Positions 55,359-63,925 of a stretch of DNA of 64,000 nt are shown in pieces; within the stretch, counting starts at the first letter, position 1, and every line of letters begins with the position of its first letter. The notes below the pieces were generated by a model. The model saw only the letters and a list, made by a program, of their open reading frames with translations, was not told the origin of the DNA and made no database searches. Source of the stretch: Devosia geojensis (GTDB taxonomy: Bacteria > Pseudomonadota > Alphaproteobacteria > Rhizobiales > Devosiaceae); assembly GCF_000969415.1 (NCBI RefSeq), contig NZ_JZEX01000185.1, positions 24,390 through 88,389 of the forward strand, read 5' to 3'. A program made the position numbers and the translations under genes.

Positions 55359-56095
55359 TGGCCTTCTCGCCGCAGGAAAGCCGCCGCTATGCGCGCCATC
55401 TGGTGCTGAAGGGTTTTGGAGGGTCCGGCCAGCAGGCCCTGAAGGCCGCGCGGGTGCTGGTCGTCGGCGCCGGCGGGCTCGGCAGCCCCGCGATCGCCTA
55501 TCTTGCCGGCGCGGGCGTCGGCACCCTCGGCATCGTGGACAACGACACGGTTTCGCTCTCCAACCTGCAGCGGCAGGTGATCCACAGGACGGATGCGGTC
55601 GGCGCGGGGAAGGCGGAAAGCGCGGCGGCCTTCGCCTCGGCGCTCAACCCGCACGTGCAGGTCGTCGTCCATGACATCCGGGTCGATGCGGCGAACGCGG
55701 CGGACATCATTTCCGCCTACGACCTCGTGCTCGACGGCACCGACAACCTCGCCACCCGCCGTATCGTGGCGACTGCCTGCGAGGCGGCCGGCATTCCCCT
55801 CGTTTCGGGAGCCGTCTCGATGTTCGACGGGCAGGTCACGGTCTTCGCCCCCCACCTCACGCGCGCCGACGGCACCCCGGCCCCGCGCTTTGCCGACCTC
55901 TATCCGCCCGAGGCGGACGATGCGGACCTGCCGAGCTGCGAGGCGACCGGCATCCTCGGCCCCCTCGTCGGCGTCATCGGCTCGATGATGGCGATGGAAG
56001 CCGTCAAGCTCATCGCCGGCATCGGCGAACCGCTGATCGGGCGGATCGCGGTCTATGACGGGAAAACCGGGCGGGTGAGCGAGATCGGGTTTTGA
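55358..56095 (+). CDS. HesA/MoeB/ThiF family adenylyltransferase
   Basis: Predicted 245 aa with a TGATG start. VLVVGAGGLGSPAIAYLAGAGVG is the ATP-binding Rossmann motif, DNDTVSLSNLQRQVIHRT and LDGTDNLATRRIV are typical E1 segments. The Cys in PSCEATGILGP corresponds to the thioester Cys of MoeB/ThiF. The two zinc-binding CxxC pairs of E. coli MoeB are absent. It should adenylate the C-terminus of a ubiquitin-like sulfur carrier (ThiS or MoaD) for thiamine or molybdopterin synthesis; which one cannot be told. Confidence 0.88.
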   Translation: MAFSPQESRRYARHLVLKGFGGSGQQALKAARVLVVGAGGLGSPAIAYLAGAGVGTLGIVDNDTVSLSNLQRQVIHRTDAVGAGKAESAAAFASALNPHVQVVVHDIRVDAANAADIISAYDLVLDGTDNLATRRIVATACEAAGIPLVSGAVSMFDGQVTVFAPHLTRADGTPAPRFADLYPPEADDADLPSCEATGILGPLVGVIGSMMAMEAVKLIAGIGEPLIGRIAVYDGKTGRVSEIGF

Positions 56096-56121
56096 GGAGC
56101 TGGGGGTTCAACTCGCTCCGC

Positions 56122-56292
56122 TGTCATCCCGGCGAAAGCCGGGACCCAGTAAACAGCGCGCGTGCGGCTCTCGCCGTGCTCTCTCAAACAGAGATTCCCG
56201 TCGCGTGTGGGAATGACCGGTGGTTGTGATGGGAGCAGCGCGAGAACCGTTTGGCCAGTGTGTACTGGGTCCCGGCTTTCGCCGGGATGACA
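56122..56292. repeat. Family B head-to-head hairpin repeat, copy B2
   Basis: TGTCATCCCGGC-GAAA-GCCGGGACCCAGTA on the left and its inverse TACTGGGTCCCGGC-TTTC-GCCGGGATGACA on the right match perfectly over about 30 nt. About 110 bp lie between, with a weaker imperfect inner pair near 56190-56215. It fills the space between the convergent ThiF-like and fabB genes. Confidence 0.85.
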
Positions 56293-56322
56293 CCGGTGGA
56301 TGGGGCGGCAACTTTGCCGCCC

Positions 56323-57546
56323 TCACGCGTCCGGGTGCTTGAACACCAGCGCCGCGTTGGTGCCCCCGAACCCGAAGGAGTTGGAGAGCACCACCCCGAG
56401 GTCGACGTTGTCGCGCCGCTCCAGAAGGATCGGCATGTCGGCGAAGGCCGGATCGAGGTTTTCGATATGGGCGCTCCGGGCGATGAAGCGCTCGCGCATC
56501 ATCAGGATCGAATAGATCGATTCGTGGACGCCCGTGGCCCCCTGCGAGTGCCCGGTCAGGGCCTTGGTCGCCGAGATCGGCGGACACTTGTCCTCGTTGC
56601 CGAAGACGGCGCGGATCGCCTCGATCTCTTTTAGATCCCCGACCGGGGTCGAGGTCGCGTGCGGGTTGATGTAGTCGACCGGCGCCTTGACGTTCTCCAA
56701 TGCCATGCGCATGCAGCGCTCGGCGCCTTCGCCCGAGGGCGCGACCATGTCGACCCCGTCGGAGGTCGCGCCGTAGCCGACGATCTCGGCCCAGATCTTT
56801 GCCCCGCGCGCCTTGGCGTGCTCCAGCTCCTCGAGCACCAGCACCCCGGCGCCCCCGGAGATGACGAAGCCGTCGCGGTCCGCGTCATAGGGTCGCGAGG
56901 CCGTCGAGGGCGTCTCGTTGAAGTGGGTGGAGAGCGCGCCCATCGCATCGAAGAGGTTGGAGAGCGTCCAGTCGAGGTCCTCGTGGCCGCCGGCGAAGAC
57001 GATGTCCTGCTTGCCGAGCTGGATCTGCTCGTAGCCGTTGCCGATGCAGTGCTTGGAGGTCGCGCAGGCCGCCGTGATCGTATAGTTGACGCCCTTGATG
57101 CCGAAGGACGTGGCGAGCGTCGCCGAAGCGGTCGAGCCCATGGCCTTGGGCACGGCCAGCGGCCCGATGCGCTTGGGGCCCTTCTCGCGGGTGACGTCCG
57201 CCGCCTCGACGATGGTGCGGGTCGAGGCGCCGCCCGAGCCCATGACGATGCCGGTGCGGGTGCTGGAGATATCCTTGCCCTCGAGCCCGGCATCGGCGAT
57301 TGCCTGCTGCATGGCCAGGTAATTCCAGGCCGCGCCCTTGCCCATGAAGCGCGTCACGCGCCGGTCGAGCACCTCGAAGGGATCGAGGTTGATGGCGCCG
57401 TGCACCTGGCAGCGGAAGTTGAGGTCCGCATAGTCCTGGGCGAAGGCGATGCCGGATCTGGCGGCCTTGAGGCTCTCGATCACCTCGGCCACGTTGTTGC
57501 CGATCGAGGATATGATCCCGATACCGGTTACGACGACTCGTCTCAT
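56323..57546 (-). CDS. fabB: 3-oxoacyl-ACP synthase I
   Basis: Predicted 407 aa. The catalytic Cys is in [16 protein letters not shown], His residues in [11 protein letters not shown] and [11 protein letters not shown], and the N-terminus [19 protein letters not shown] is typical. It elongates acyl-ACP and is needed for unsaturated fatty acids with FabA, whose gene lies 40 bp upstream. fabI, which often follows in this order, is not present; a repeat and a convergent gene follow instead. Confidence 0.97.
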   Translation of the reverse strand: MRRVVVTGIGIISSIGNNVAEVIESLKAARSGIAFAQDYADLNFRCQVHGAINLDPFEVLDRRVTRFMGKGAAWNYLAMQQAIADAGLEGKDISSTRTGIVMGSGGASTRTIVEAADVTREKGPKRIGPLAVPKAMGSTASATLATSFGIKGVNYTITAACATSKHCIGNGYEQIQLGKQDIVFAGGHEDLDWTLSNLFDAMGALSTHFNETPSTASRPYDADRDGFVISGGAGVLVLEELEHAKARGAKIWAEIVGYGATSDGVDMVAPSGEGAERCMRMALENVKAPVDYINPHATSTPVGDLKEIEAIRAVFGNEDKCPPISATKALTGHSQGATGVHESIYSILMMRERFIARSAHIENLDPAFADMPILLERRDNVDLGVVLSNSFGFGGTNAALVFKHPDA

Positions 57547-57586
57547 CTTGGCCTCGCCCTAAATCCTGCTCCTCCGATATCGGTAC

Positions 57587-58093
57587 TCATTCGACGGGAA
57601 TGAGGCCGACCCTGAGATTTTCGGCGACATAGATGACTTCCCCGTCCGCCTTGACCGTGCCCGTGGCAATGCCGAAGGGCAGGGGTGAACGCATGTGGCG
57701 CTTGATGTCGATGCGATATTCCAAAAGCTTCTTGTCGATGGTCGCCTGGCCGGTGAACTTGATCTCGCCGCCCAATGCGCGTCCGCGGCCGTGCGAACCC
57801 GACCAGCCGAGGAAGAACCCGGTCATCTGCCAGAGGGCGTCGAGCCCCAGGCACCCGGGCATGACGGGGTCGCCGATGAAATGGCACGAGAAGAACCAGA
57901 GGCCGGGATGCAGGTCGAGCTCGGCCGTGACATACCCCTTGCCGTAGGCGCCGCCCTCCGCCTCGATATGGGTGATGCGGTCGAACATGAGCATCGGCGG
58001 AGCCGGCAGCCGCGCGTCTAGCTGGCCCGGCAGCTCCCCGCGCCCGTGTGCCAGGAGTTCCTCGTAGCTGAACTGGTGCTGGCGCTCGGCCAT
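57587..58093 (-). CDS. fabA: 3-hydroxydecanoyl-ACP dehydratase/isomerase
   Basis: Predicted 168 aa from the ATG at 58093, which has GAGGGG 6 bp upstream and gives the usual length near 170. The active His is in [24 protein letters not shown] with the active Asp following, and [11 protein letters not shown] is conserved. It introduces the cis double bond in anaerobic unsaturated fatty acid synthesis. It forms an operon with fabB and is divergent from irr. Confidence 0.96.
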   Translation of the reverse strand: MAERQHQFSYEELLAHGRGELPGQLDARLPAPPMLMFDRITHIEAEGGAYGKGYVTAELDLHPGLWFFSCHFIGDPVMPGCLGLDALWQMTGFFLGWSGSHGRGRALGGEIKFTGQATIDKKLLEYRIDIKRHMRSPLPFGIATGTVKADGEVIYVAENLRVGLIPVE

Positions 58094-58124
58094 CCATTGC
58101 CCCTCGATTAACCAATCGGGGTTC

Positions 58125-58153
58125 TGATAGAGGCGCGCGGCATGGGGGTCAAT
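58125..58153 (-). promoter_or_regulatory. fabAB promoter
   Basis: Minus strand ATTGAC (58153-58148), 17-nt spacer, CTATCA (58130-58125), 32 bp before the fabA start. The -10 continues into AGAACCC, which is also found at the irr promoter. Confidence 0.72.
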
Positions 58154-58184
58154 AGCGCCCAAAGGCGCATCTGGGGGCCTGCCG

Positions 58185-58213
58185 CTTGTGCGGTGCCCGG
58201 CCTGTCGCTATAA
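58185..58213 (+). promoter_or_regulatory. irr promoter
   Basis: CTTGTG (58185-58190), 17-nt spacer, CTATAA (58208-58213), 45 bp before irr. CTATAAGAACCC at 58208-58219 is an inverted 11-of-12 match to the fabA -10 region and may also be an operator. Confidence 0.72.
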
Positions 58214-58258
58214 GAACCCACAGGATTTCCGGCCCTTTTCCCGGTTGCAAAGGACCCA

Positions 58259-58705
58259 ATGGCAGACCGCATCGAGATCGCAAAACCCCTCCCCTCGCGC
58301 AAGCCGTGCCTGACGGCCGTGCTACGAATGGCAGGGCTGCGCCCCACGCGGCAGCGCATCGCGCTGGCCGAATTGCTGTTCGGCGGCCCGCACCGGCACG
58401 TTTCGGCCGAGGAGCTGCATGGCGAGGCGCTCGCGGCCAAGGTCAACGTGTCGCTCGCCACCATCTACAACACGCTCCACCAGTTCCATGAGGCGGGGCT
58501 CCTGCGCGAGGTGCCGGTCGATGCGTCGCGCTCCTACTTCGACACCGACACCTCCGACCATCATCACTTTTACGTGGAAGACGAGCAGCGCATGATCGAT
58601 ATCCCCGCCACCTCGGTGGTGTTCGACAGTCTGCCGCAGCCGCCCAAGGGCATGGCCGTCACCCATGTGGACGTGGTCATCCGCGTGCGCAAGCACCAGG
58701 CCTGA
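58259..58705 (+). CDS. irr: Iron response regulator Irr (Fur family)
   Basis: Predicted 148 aa. The winged helix spans LRMAGLRPTRQRIALAELLF...VSLATIYNTLHQFHEAGLLREV. FDTDTSDHHHFYVEDEQ contains the three-His stretch that in rhizobial Irr takes part in heme-dependent turnover. The C-terminal Fur zinc Cys pairs are missing, as expected. Irr represses heme synthesis and controls iron genes under iron limitation. Its place opposite fabA-fabB is conserved in Rhizobiales. Confidence 0.95.
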   Translation: MADRIEIAKPLPSRKPCLTAVLRMAGLRPTRQRIALAELLFGGPHRHVSAEELHGEALAAKVNVSLATIYNTLHQFHEAGLLREVPVDASRSYFDTDTSDHHHFYVEDEQRMIDIPATSVVFDSLPQPPKGMAVTHVDVVIRVRKHQA

Positions 58706-58863
58706 GGCCCCGGCGCAACCCATCGCCCGTCGAGGCATTGGAGGCCTGGGGCGTTTCCCCCGATTTTCAAAACAGACGCCGCCGGCTGCCCGCCGACGCG
58801 CCGTGACAAACGCGCCCGGCCTCACCATAGTGGCGCGGTCCGAAACAGCGGCAAGGATGCTTC

Positions 58864-59697
58864 ATGAGCGATAACGTCAACCTCAACGCCTACTTCGAGC
58901 GCATAGGCTTTTCCGGCTCGATCGCGCCGAGTCTTGCCACCCTCGAAGCCCTGCACGCCCTGCACCCGGCCGCCATTCCTTTCGAGAACCTCAATCCGCT
59001 GCTGGGGCTGCCCGTCGCGCTCGACCAGAAGAGCCTTGAAAAGAAGATGCTCGCCGAAAAGCGCGGCGGCTACTGCTTCGAGCACAATCTGATGTTCATG
59101 CGCGTGCTGGCCGATCTGGACTACAAGGTCAGGAGCCTCGGTGCGCGCGTCATGTGGAACCATCCCGCGGACGCGGTGCGTCCCGTCTCCCACATGCTCA
59201 TCGCCATCGACATCTCCGGCCAGACCTACATCGCCGATGTCGGCTTCGGCAGCCTCACGCTCACCGCACCCCTGCGGCTGCGCGACGGGGCCGAGCAGGC
59301 AACGCCGCACGAGACCTTCCGTCTCCTCGACAGCGACGGCACCTGGCGCCTCGAGGCGCGGCTCGGCGAGGACTGGCGCCTCCTTTACACCTTCACCCTC
59401 GATGACTTCGGCGAGGCCGACTACCGGCCGATCAACACCGCGCTCTCGAGCGATCCCAGTTCCCAGTTCCGCACCGGCCTCGGCGCCGCCATTTCCCCCA
59501 AGGGCGAGCGGCACACCCTGGCGGGCACGCGGCTTTCGACCTATCGCGACGGCGCGCTCATCGAGCGGCGCGACCTCATGGACGTCGGCGAGCTCAAGGA
59601 GGTGCTGACGACCACCTTCGGCATCACGCTTCCCGCCTCCGATGCGCTCGATCCGGCGCTCGAGGGGATCGTCGCCGCCGGACGGGCGCAGGCCTGA
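58864..59697 (+). CDS. Arylamine N-acetyltransferase
   Basis: Predicted 277 aa. The catalytic triad is clear: Cys71 in RGGYCFEHN, His110 in VSHMLI and Asp125 in YIADVGFG, with IPFENLNPLLG in the N-terminal helical bundle. It transfers acetyl from acetyl-CoA to arylamines or hydrazines in the cytoplasm. The next gene begins 1 bp after its stop, which suggests an operon of small metabolic genes up to the ribokinase gene. Confidence 0.93.
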   Translation: MSDNVNLNAYFERIGFSGSIAPSLATLEALHALHPAAIPFENLNPLLGLPVALDQKSLEKKMLAEKRGGYCFEHNLMFMRVLADLDYKVRSLGARVMWNHPADAVRPVSHMLIAIDISGQTYIADVGFGSLTLTAPLRLRDGAEQATPHETFRLLDSDGTWRLEARLGEDWRLLYTFTLDDFGEADYRPINTALSSDPSSQFRTGLGAAISPKGERHTLAGTRLSTYRDGALIERRDLMDVGELKEVLTTTFGITLPASDALDPALEGIVAAGRAQA

Positions 59698-59698
59698 G

Positions 59699-60307
59699 AT
59701 GGCGCCGGTCGTGCCCGATCCCGACCGGATCATGAGCTTTGCGGACGCCGCCGCCTTCGAGGAGTGGCTTGCAAGGAACCACGACACGGCCCCCGAGATC
59801 TGGCTCAAGGCCTACAAGAAAGGCTCGGGCGTACCCTCGGTCACCATCGCCGAGGCGCTCGACGTCGTCCTCTGCTGGGGCTGGATCGACGGGATCAGGA
59901 AGAGCCTCGACGACAAGGCGTTCCTGCAGCGCTACAGCCCCAGGGGCCGCAAGAGCATCTGGAGCCAGATCAACCGCGACCATATCGCGCGGCTGACGGC
60001 GGCAGGGCGCATGCAGCCGTCGGGCCTCGCCCAGGTCGAGGCGGCCAGGGCCGACGGGCGCTGGGACGCCGCCTATGCGCCGACCTCGAAGATGGAAATG
60101 CCCGCCGATCTCGTCGCGGCGATCGAGGCCGACCCCAGGGCGCTCGCCACCTACCGCACGCTCAACCGGCAGAACCAGTTCGCCCTCGCCTTCCGCCTCG
60201 TCAACCTCAAGACCGCCGCCGGGCGCGAAAAGAGGATCAAGGCCTTCGTCGAGATGCTCTCGCGCGGCGAGACGATTTACCCGCAAAAGGAAAAGGCCGG
60301 CGAATGA
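59699..60307 (+). CDS. YdeI/OmpD-associated family protein
   Basis: Predicted 202 aa from the ATG at 59699. FEEWLARNHDTAPEIWLKAYKKGSGVPSVTIAEALDVVLCWGWIDG and RKSLDDKAFLQRYSPRGRKSIWSQINRDHIARL are the family core, and the C-terminal half (YRTLNRQNQFALAFRLVNLKTAAGREKRIKAFVEML) is the bacteriocin-protection-like helix. The function is not established. It overlaps the next gene by 4 bp. Confidence 0.87.
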   Translation: MAPVVPDPDRIMSFADAAAFEEWLARNHDTAPEIWLKAYKKGSGVPSVTIAEALDVVLCWGWIDGIRKSLDDKAFLQRYSPRGRKSIWSQINRDHIARLTAAGRMQPSGLAQVEAARADGRWDAAYAPTSKMEMPADLVAAIEADPRALATYRTLNRQNQFALAFRLVNLKTAAGREKRIKAFVEMLSRGETIYPQKEKAGE

Positions 60308-60840
60308 GCCTCCATGTCGCATTCCTGCGCGGAATCAATCTCGGCAAGCGGCAGATGAAGATGGCCGACTTGAAGGCGTGCCTCGAAGACATGGGCCTTG
60401 CAGCCGTCAAGACGATCCTTGCCAGCGGCAATGCGCGCTTCGAGGCCGAGGACGCCAAGGATCTCAAGGCGCGCCTGGAGGCGGCGCTGGAGAAGCGCTT
60501 CGACTTTGCCGTCGGCGTGGTACTGAGGAGCGCGGTCGAGATCGAGGCGATGCTCGCCGCCAATCCCTTCGCCGGCGTCGACCCCGCCGCCGACGTCAAG
60601 CGCTACATCCTGATGTTCGACCGGGACCTGCCGGCGGGCGTCAAGCTCGAGGGCGTGCCCGGCGACTTCGACGTCGTGCGCATCGACAGGCGCGACATCT
60701 ACTTCCTCGCGCACCGCCTGCCCAACGGGCGCTACGGCGAAGGCCTTGACAGGATCGGCAAACCGCTCGACGAGCAGGTCGGCAAGGGTCGCGTCGAGAC
60801 CATGCGCAACTGGAACACCATCGAAAAGGCGCTCAAGTGA
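60304..60840 (+). CDS. DUF1697 family protein
   Basis: Predicted 178 aa with an ATGA overlap. HVAFLRGINLGKRQMKMADLKACLEDMGL and ILASGNARFEA define DUF1697, and the end MRNWNTIEKAL is conserved. The biochemical role is unknown. It overlaps the ribokinase gene by 4 bp (GTGA), so the three genes are translationally linked. Confidence 0.9.
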   Translation: MSLHVAFLRGINLGKRQMKMADLKACLEDMGLAAVKTILASGNARFEAEDAKDLKARLEAALEKRFDFAVGVVLRSAVEIEAMLAANPFAGVDPAADVKRYILMFDRDLPAGVKLEGVPGDFDVVRIDRRDIYFLAHRLPNGRYGEGLDRIGKPLDEQVGKGRVETMRNWNTIEKALK

Positions 60841-61733
60841 TCACTGTCTTCGGCTCCACCAACCTCGACCAGGTCGGCACCGTCTCGCGCCTGCCCAAGC
60901 CCGGCGAGACCGTGGCCGGCGGCACCTTCTCCATGGCGGCCGGCGGCAAGGGGGCGAACCAGGCGCTCGCCGCGCGCCGGGCGGGCGCCGATGTGCGGCA
61001 CGTCTCGGCGGTCGGCGCCGATGCCTTCGCCGAGCCGGCCCTGGCTTTCCTCAAGGCCGACGGGGTCGATCTTTCGGGCATGCAGACCGCCGACACCGCG
61101 ACCGGCATCGCCATGATCTTCGTCGACAGGGATGGCGAGAACGTCATCGCGGTGCTGCCGGGCGCCAACGGCACGATCACCCCGGCCGACGCGGAAGCGG
61201 CGGTCGCGGCGATGGGGCCGGGCGACATCCTGATGCTGCAGCAGGAAATTCCGCAGGCGGCGACCGAGCGGGCGCTCGACGCCGCGAGGGCTCGCGGCAT
61301 CACGGCCATCCTCAACACCGCCCCCTTCCTCGAAACGACCGCAGGAATCGCCGGCAAGGCCGCGATCCTCGTCGCCAACGAGACCGAGTTCGCATTGCTT
61401 ACCGAGCGCGGCACCGAAGAACTCGATGCCGCCATGCAGGATTGGTCGAAAGCCCACGGGCAGACGGTGATCGTCACCCTCGGCCCCGACGGGGCCAAGG
61501 CCGCGACGCCCGAGGGCCTCATCCACGTGCCGGCGATGAAGGTGACGCCCGTCGACACCGTCGGCGCCGGCGACACCTTCTGCGGCTACCTCGCCGCCGG
61601 CCTCGACGCGGGCCTTCCCCTCGAAGCCGCCATGCGCCGCGCCGCAGTCGCGGCGAGCCTCGCCTGCCTCAAACCCGGCGCGCAGCCGGCCATTCCGAGG
61701 GGGGGCGAAGTGGAAAAGGCGCAGGCGACCTGA
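60837..61733 (+). CDS. rbsK: Ribokinase
   Basis: Predicted 298 aa from a GTG. The N-terminus ITVFGSTNLDQVG, AAGGKGANQALAARRAGADV with the sugar-binding GG, and the catalytic PVDTVGAGDTFCGYLAAGLD (anion hole and Asp base) are all present. It phosphorylates ribose at O5. No ribose transporter is adjacent; the neighbours are small unknown genes, so other pentoses or nucleosides could be substrates. Confidence 0.91.
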   Translation: MITVFGSTNLDQVGTVSRLPKPGETVAGGTFSMAAGGKGANQALAARRAGADVRHVSAVGADAFAEPALAFLKADGVDLSGMQTADTATGIAMIFVDRDGENVIAVLPGANGTITPADAEAAVAAMGPGDILMLQQEIPQAATERALDAARARGITAILNTAPFLETTAGIAGKAAILVANETEFALLTERGTEELDAAMQDWSKAHGQTVIVTLGPDGAKAATPEGLIHVPAMKVTPVDTVGAGDTFCGYLAAGLDAGLPLEAAMRRAAVAASLACLKPGAQPAIPRGGEVEKAQAT

Positions 61734-61864
61734 TAGCGCAACACGCCGAAGGCAAACCTTGTAGTGGTTGGGGTGGAATTCGGACCGGCGGCTGTTGGAT
61801 GGACCGCTGGAATTGCAGACATTGCTCCGCTTGCGCGAGTACGTCCGATTGCAGATGATGACGC

Positions 61865-62221
61865 ATGACCGCGTTTGCCGACCATGATGCCTACATCGCT
61901 GCGGCGCCGGAAGCGCTCCGGCCGCTGCTGTCGCACGTGCGCTCCCGGCTTGCGCAAACGCTTCCCGACGCGGAGGAGATCATCCAGTATGACATGCCGG
62001 GGTTCGGTTCCGCAGGCTTGGTCATCGCAGGCTATGCGGCCTTCAGCAAACAATGCGGTCTCTACGTCAGCAAAGGCGCGATCAGCGCATATTCGGACGA
62101 CATTGCCGCAGCCGGGCTCAAGGCGTCGAAGACTGGTGTCACGTTTTCACCGAGCAAGCCCATTCCTGACGAGCTCATCGCTGCACTCGCCCTTGCTTCG
62201 CGAAAGGAGCGAGGCGTGTGA
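61865..62221 (+). CDS. DUF1801/YdhG-like small protein
   Basis: Predicted 118 aa. AYIAAAPEALRPLLSHVRSRLAQTLPDAEEIIQYDMPGF and YAAFSKQCGLYVSKGAI fit the iron-chaperone-like YdhG/DUF1801 fold. No function is established. GC content is a little lower than that of its neighbours. It is separated by 131 bp from the ribokinase gene. Confidence 0.82.
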   Translation: MTAFADHDAYIAAAPEALRPLLSHVRSRLAQTLPDAEEIIQYDMPGFGSAGLVIAGYAAFSKQCGLYVSKGAISAYSDDIAAAGLKASKTGVTFSPSKPIPDELIAALALASRKERGV

Positions 62222-62362
62222 ATGGCCGATGCCGCGGTCTACGCCGGTATGGCGTGCAGTCCTAGCGACCTTCGGGATGCCGGGCCGACAGAACTAGGCC
62301 CTTGAAGAACATCGCCCATCTGAGGGCGCGATTGGAACTGCTGGCTGGCTGAGAAGCTGAAA

Positions 62363-62390
62363 CGAAAAAGCGGGCCTCGAGGCCCGCTTT
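62363..62390 (-). terminator. Rho-independent terminator of infC
   Basis: AAAGCGGGCC (62367-62376) pairs with GGCCCGCTTT (62381-62390) around TCGA, followed on the minus strand by five T residues. It lies 26 bp after the infC stop. Confidence 0.9.
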
Positions 62391-62415
62391 CTCATTTCCA
62401 ACGCTGCCGTCGGCC

Positions 62416-62952
62416 TCACTTGGGCGCCAGCACCATCACCATCTGGCGGCCTTCCGAGCGCGGCTGGCTCTCGACCTTGGCGATCGCGTCCATCTGCTCC
62501 TTGACCTTGACGAGGAGCTGCATGCCGAGGTCCTGGTGGGCCATCTCGCGGCCGCGGAAGCGCATGGTGACCTTGACCCGGTCGCCTTCGCCCAGGAACC
62601 TCTGCACCGCCTTCATCTTGGTGTCGTAGTCGTGCGTGTCGATGTTCGGCCGCAGCTGGATTTCCTTGACCTCGATCACCTTCTGGCGCTTGCGCGCCTC
62701 GGCAGCCTTCTTCTGGGCGGCGTATTTGAAGCGCCCCAGATCGAGGAGCTTGGCGACCGGCGGATTGGAGTTCGGGGCGATCAGGACGAGATCGAGGCCG
62801 GCCTCCTGGGCCATGCCGATTGCCTCGCGCGTGCGCACGATGCCGTGATTCTCGCCTTCGGCATCGATAAGCTGAACTTCGGGGGCGGAGATGTCCTCGT
62901 TGGCGGGCGGCCCTTCCTTCTGGGGCGCGATGGGTCTCATGGGACGACGAAT
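62416..62952 (-). CDS. infC: Translation initiation factor IF-3, probable ATT start
   Basis: Predicted 178 aa from ATT at 62952. AAGGA stands 9-10 nt before this ATT (on the minus strand 62967-62962), whereas the first ATG at 62940 is too far away. The sequence then begins (I/M)[20 protein letters not shown], as IF3 does in relatives. E. coli infC also starts with AUU and uses it for autoregulation. Conserved parts are [41 protein letters not shown] and [18 protein letters not shown]3 selects initiation codons on the 30S subunit. Confidence 0.93.
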   Translation of the reverse strand: MRRPMRPIAPQKEGPPANEDISAPEVQLIDAEGENHGIVRTREAIGMAQEAGLDLVLIAPNSNPPVAKLLDLGRFKYAAQKKAAEARKRQKVIEVKEIQLRPNIDTHDYDTKMKAVQRFLGEGDRVKVTMRFRGREMAHQDLGMQLLVKVKEQMDAIAKVESQPRSEGRQMVMVLAPK

Positions 62953-63138
62953 GGCAAACGATCCTTCTGCTGATGCGCGGATTGGGTGAAACCGGCCATA
63001 AAATCGTGTCCCGACCGGCATAAGTCAACAGGCAAACGGGCAACATCGCTCGCGCGTTGCATGTGCCGCCGCCAAGGTTGCGCTTTGGCCGCGAACCGGC
63101 CATGAGGCATGCCGGATGGAAGACGAAAGGACTGGACC

Positions 63139-63912
63139 ATGGCGGCAAGCGAGCGCGGCGACCTGACGGTCGGCGAAGGCGAGGCGGCGCGGCGGATCGC
63201 GCTCGAGCGGCGGACGGGCAACGGGCCGGGCCTCTTCTGGCTCGCGGGCTTCAAATCCGACATGACCGGCTCCAAGGCGCTGACCCTCGATCGGTACGGG
63301 GCCGAGCACGGCCTTGCCGTCACCCGCTTCGACTATTCCGGCCACGGCGCCTCGGGCGGCGATTTCGAGAAGGGCACCATCACCCGCTGGCTGGAGGAAG
63401 CGCGGGCGGTGTTCGAGATGACGCAGGGCGAGCAGATCGTCGTCGGCTCGTCGATGGGCGGCTGGATCGCCCTGCTGCTCGCCCGCGCGCTCCTCAAGGA
63501 CGGCAAGCGCCGGCTCAAGGGGCTGATCCTCATCGCCCCCGCCGTCGACATGACCGAGGAGCTGATGAAGAAGGGCTTTTCGCCCGCGCAGATGAAGGCG
63601 CTCGAGGCCCAGGGCTATGTCGACCGGCCCAGCCAGTATTCCGAAGCGCCCTATCGCATCACCCGCGCCCTCCTCGATGACGGCCGCAACCACCTGATGC
63701 TCGGCGGCGTCATCGAGACGGGCTGCCCCGTCGTCATCCTCCAGGGCGGGCGGGATCCGGACGTGCCGCAGGCGCACGCCATCCGGCTCACCACCCATCT
63801 TCTGCACGATCCCGTGACGCTCACCCTCATTCCCGACGGCGACCATCGCCTAAGCCGCGAGGAGGACCTGAAACGCCTCACCGACGCGATCACCCACCTC
63901 ATCGAGGAGTGA
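63139..63912 (+). CDS. Alpha/beta hydrolase
   Basis: Predicted 257 aa from the ATG at 63139 after AAGGA. The nucleophile elbow is GSSMGGW (Ser), the acid is in GGRDPDVP, and the base is His in DGDHRLSREEDL. FDYSGHGASGGDF is the oxyanion region. The arrangement is close to the ABHD10/palmitoyl thioesterase-like group. It probably hydrolyses an ester or thioester in the cytoplasm; the substrate is unknown. Confidence 0.9.
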   Translation: MAASERGDLTVGEGEAARRIALERRTGNGPGLFWLAGFKSDMTGSKALTLDRYGAEHGLAVTRFDYSGHGASGGDFEKGTITRWLEEARAVFEMTQGEQIVVGSSMGGWIALLLARALLKDGKRRLKGLILIAPAVDMTEELMKKGFSPAQMKALEAQGYVDRPSQYSEAPYRITRALLDDGRNHLMLGGVIETGCPVVILQGGRDPDVPQAHAIRLTTHLLHDPVTLTLIPDGDHRLSREEDLKRLTDAITHLIEE

Positions 63913-63925
63913 ACGGGCACGATCG

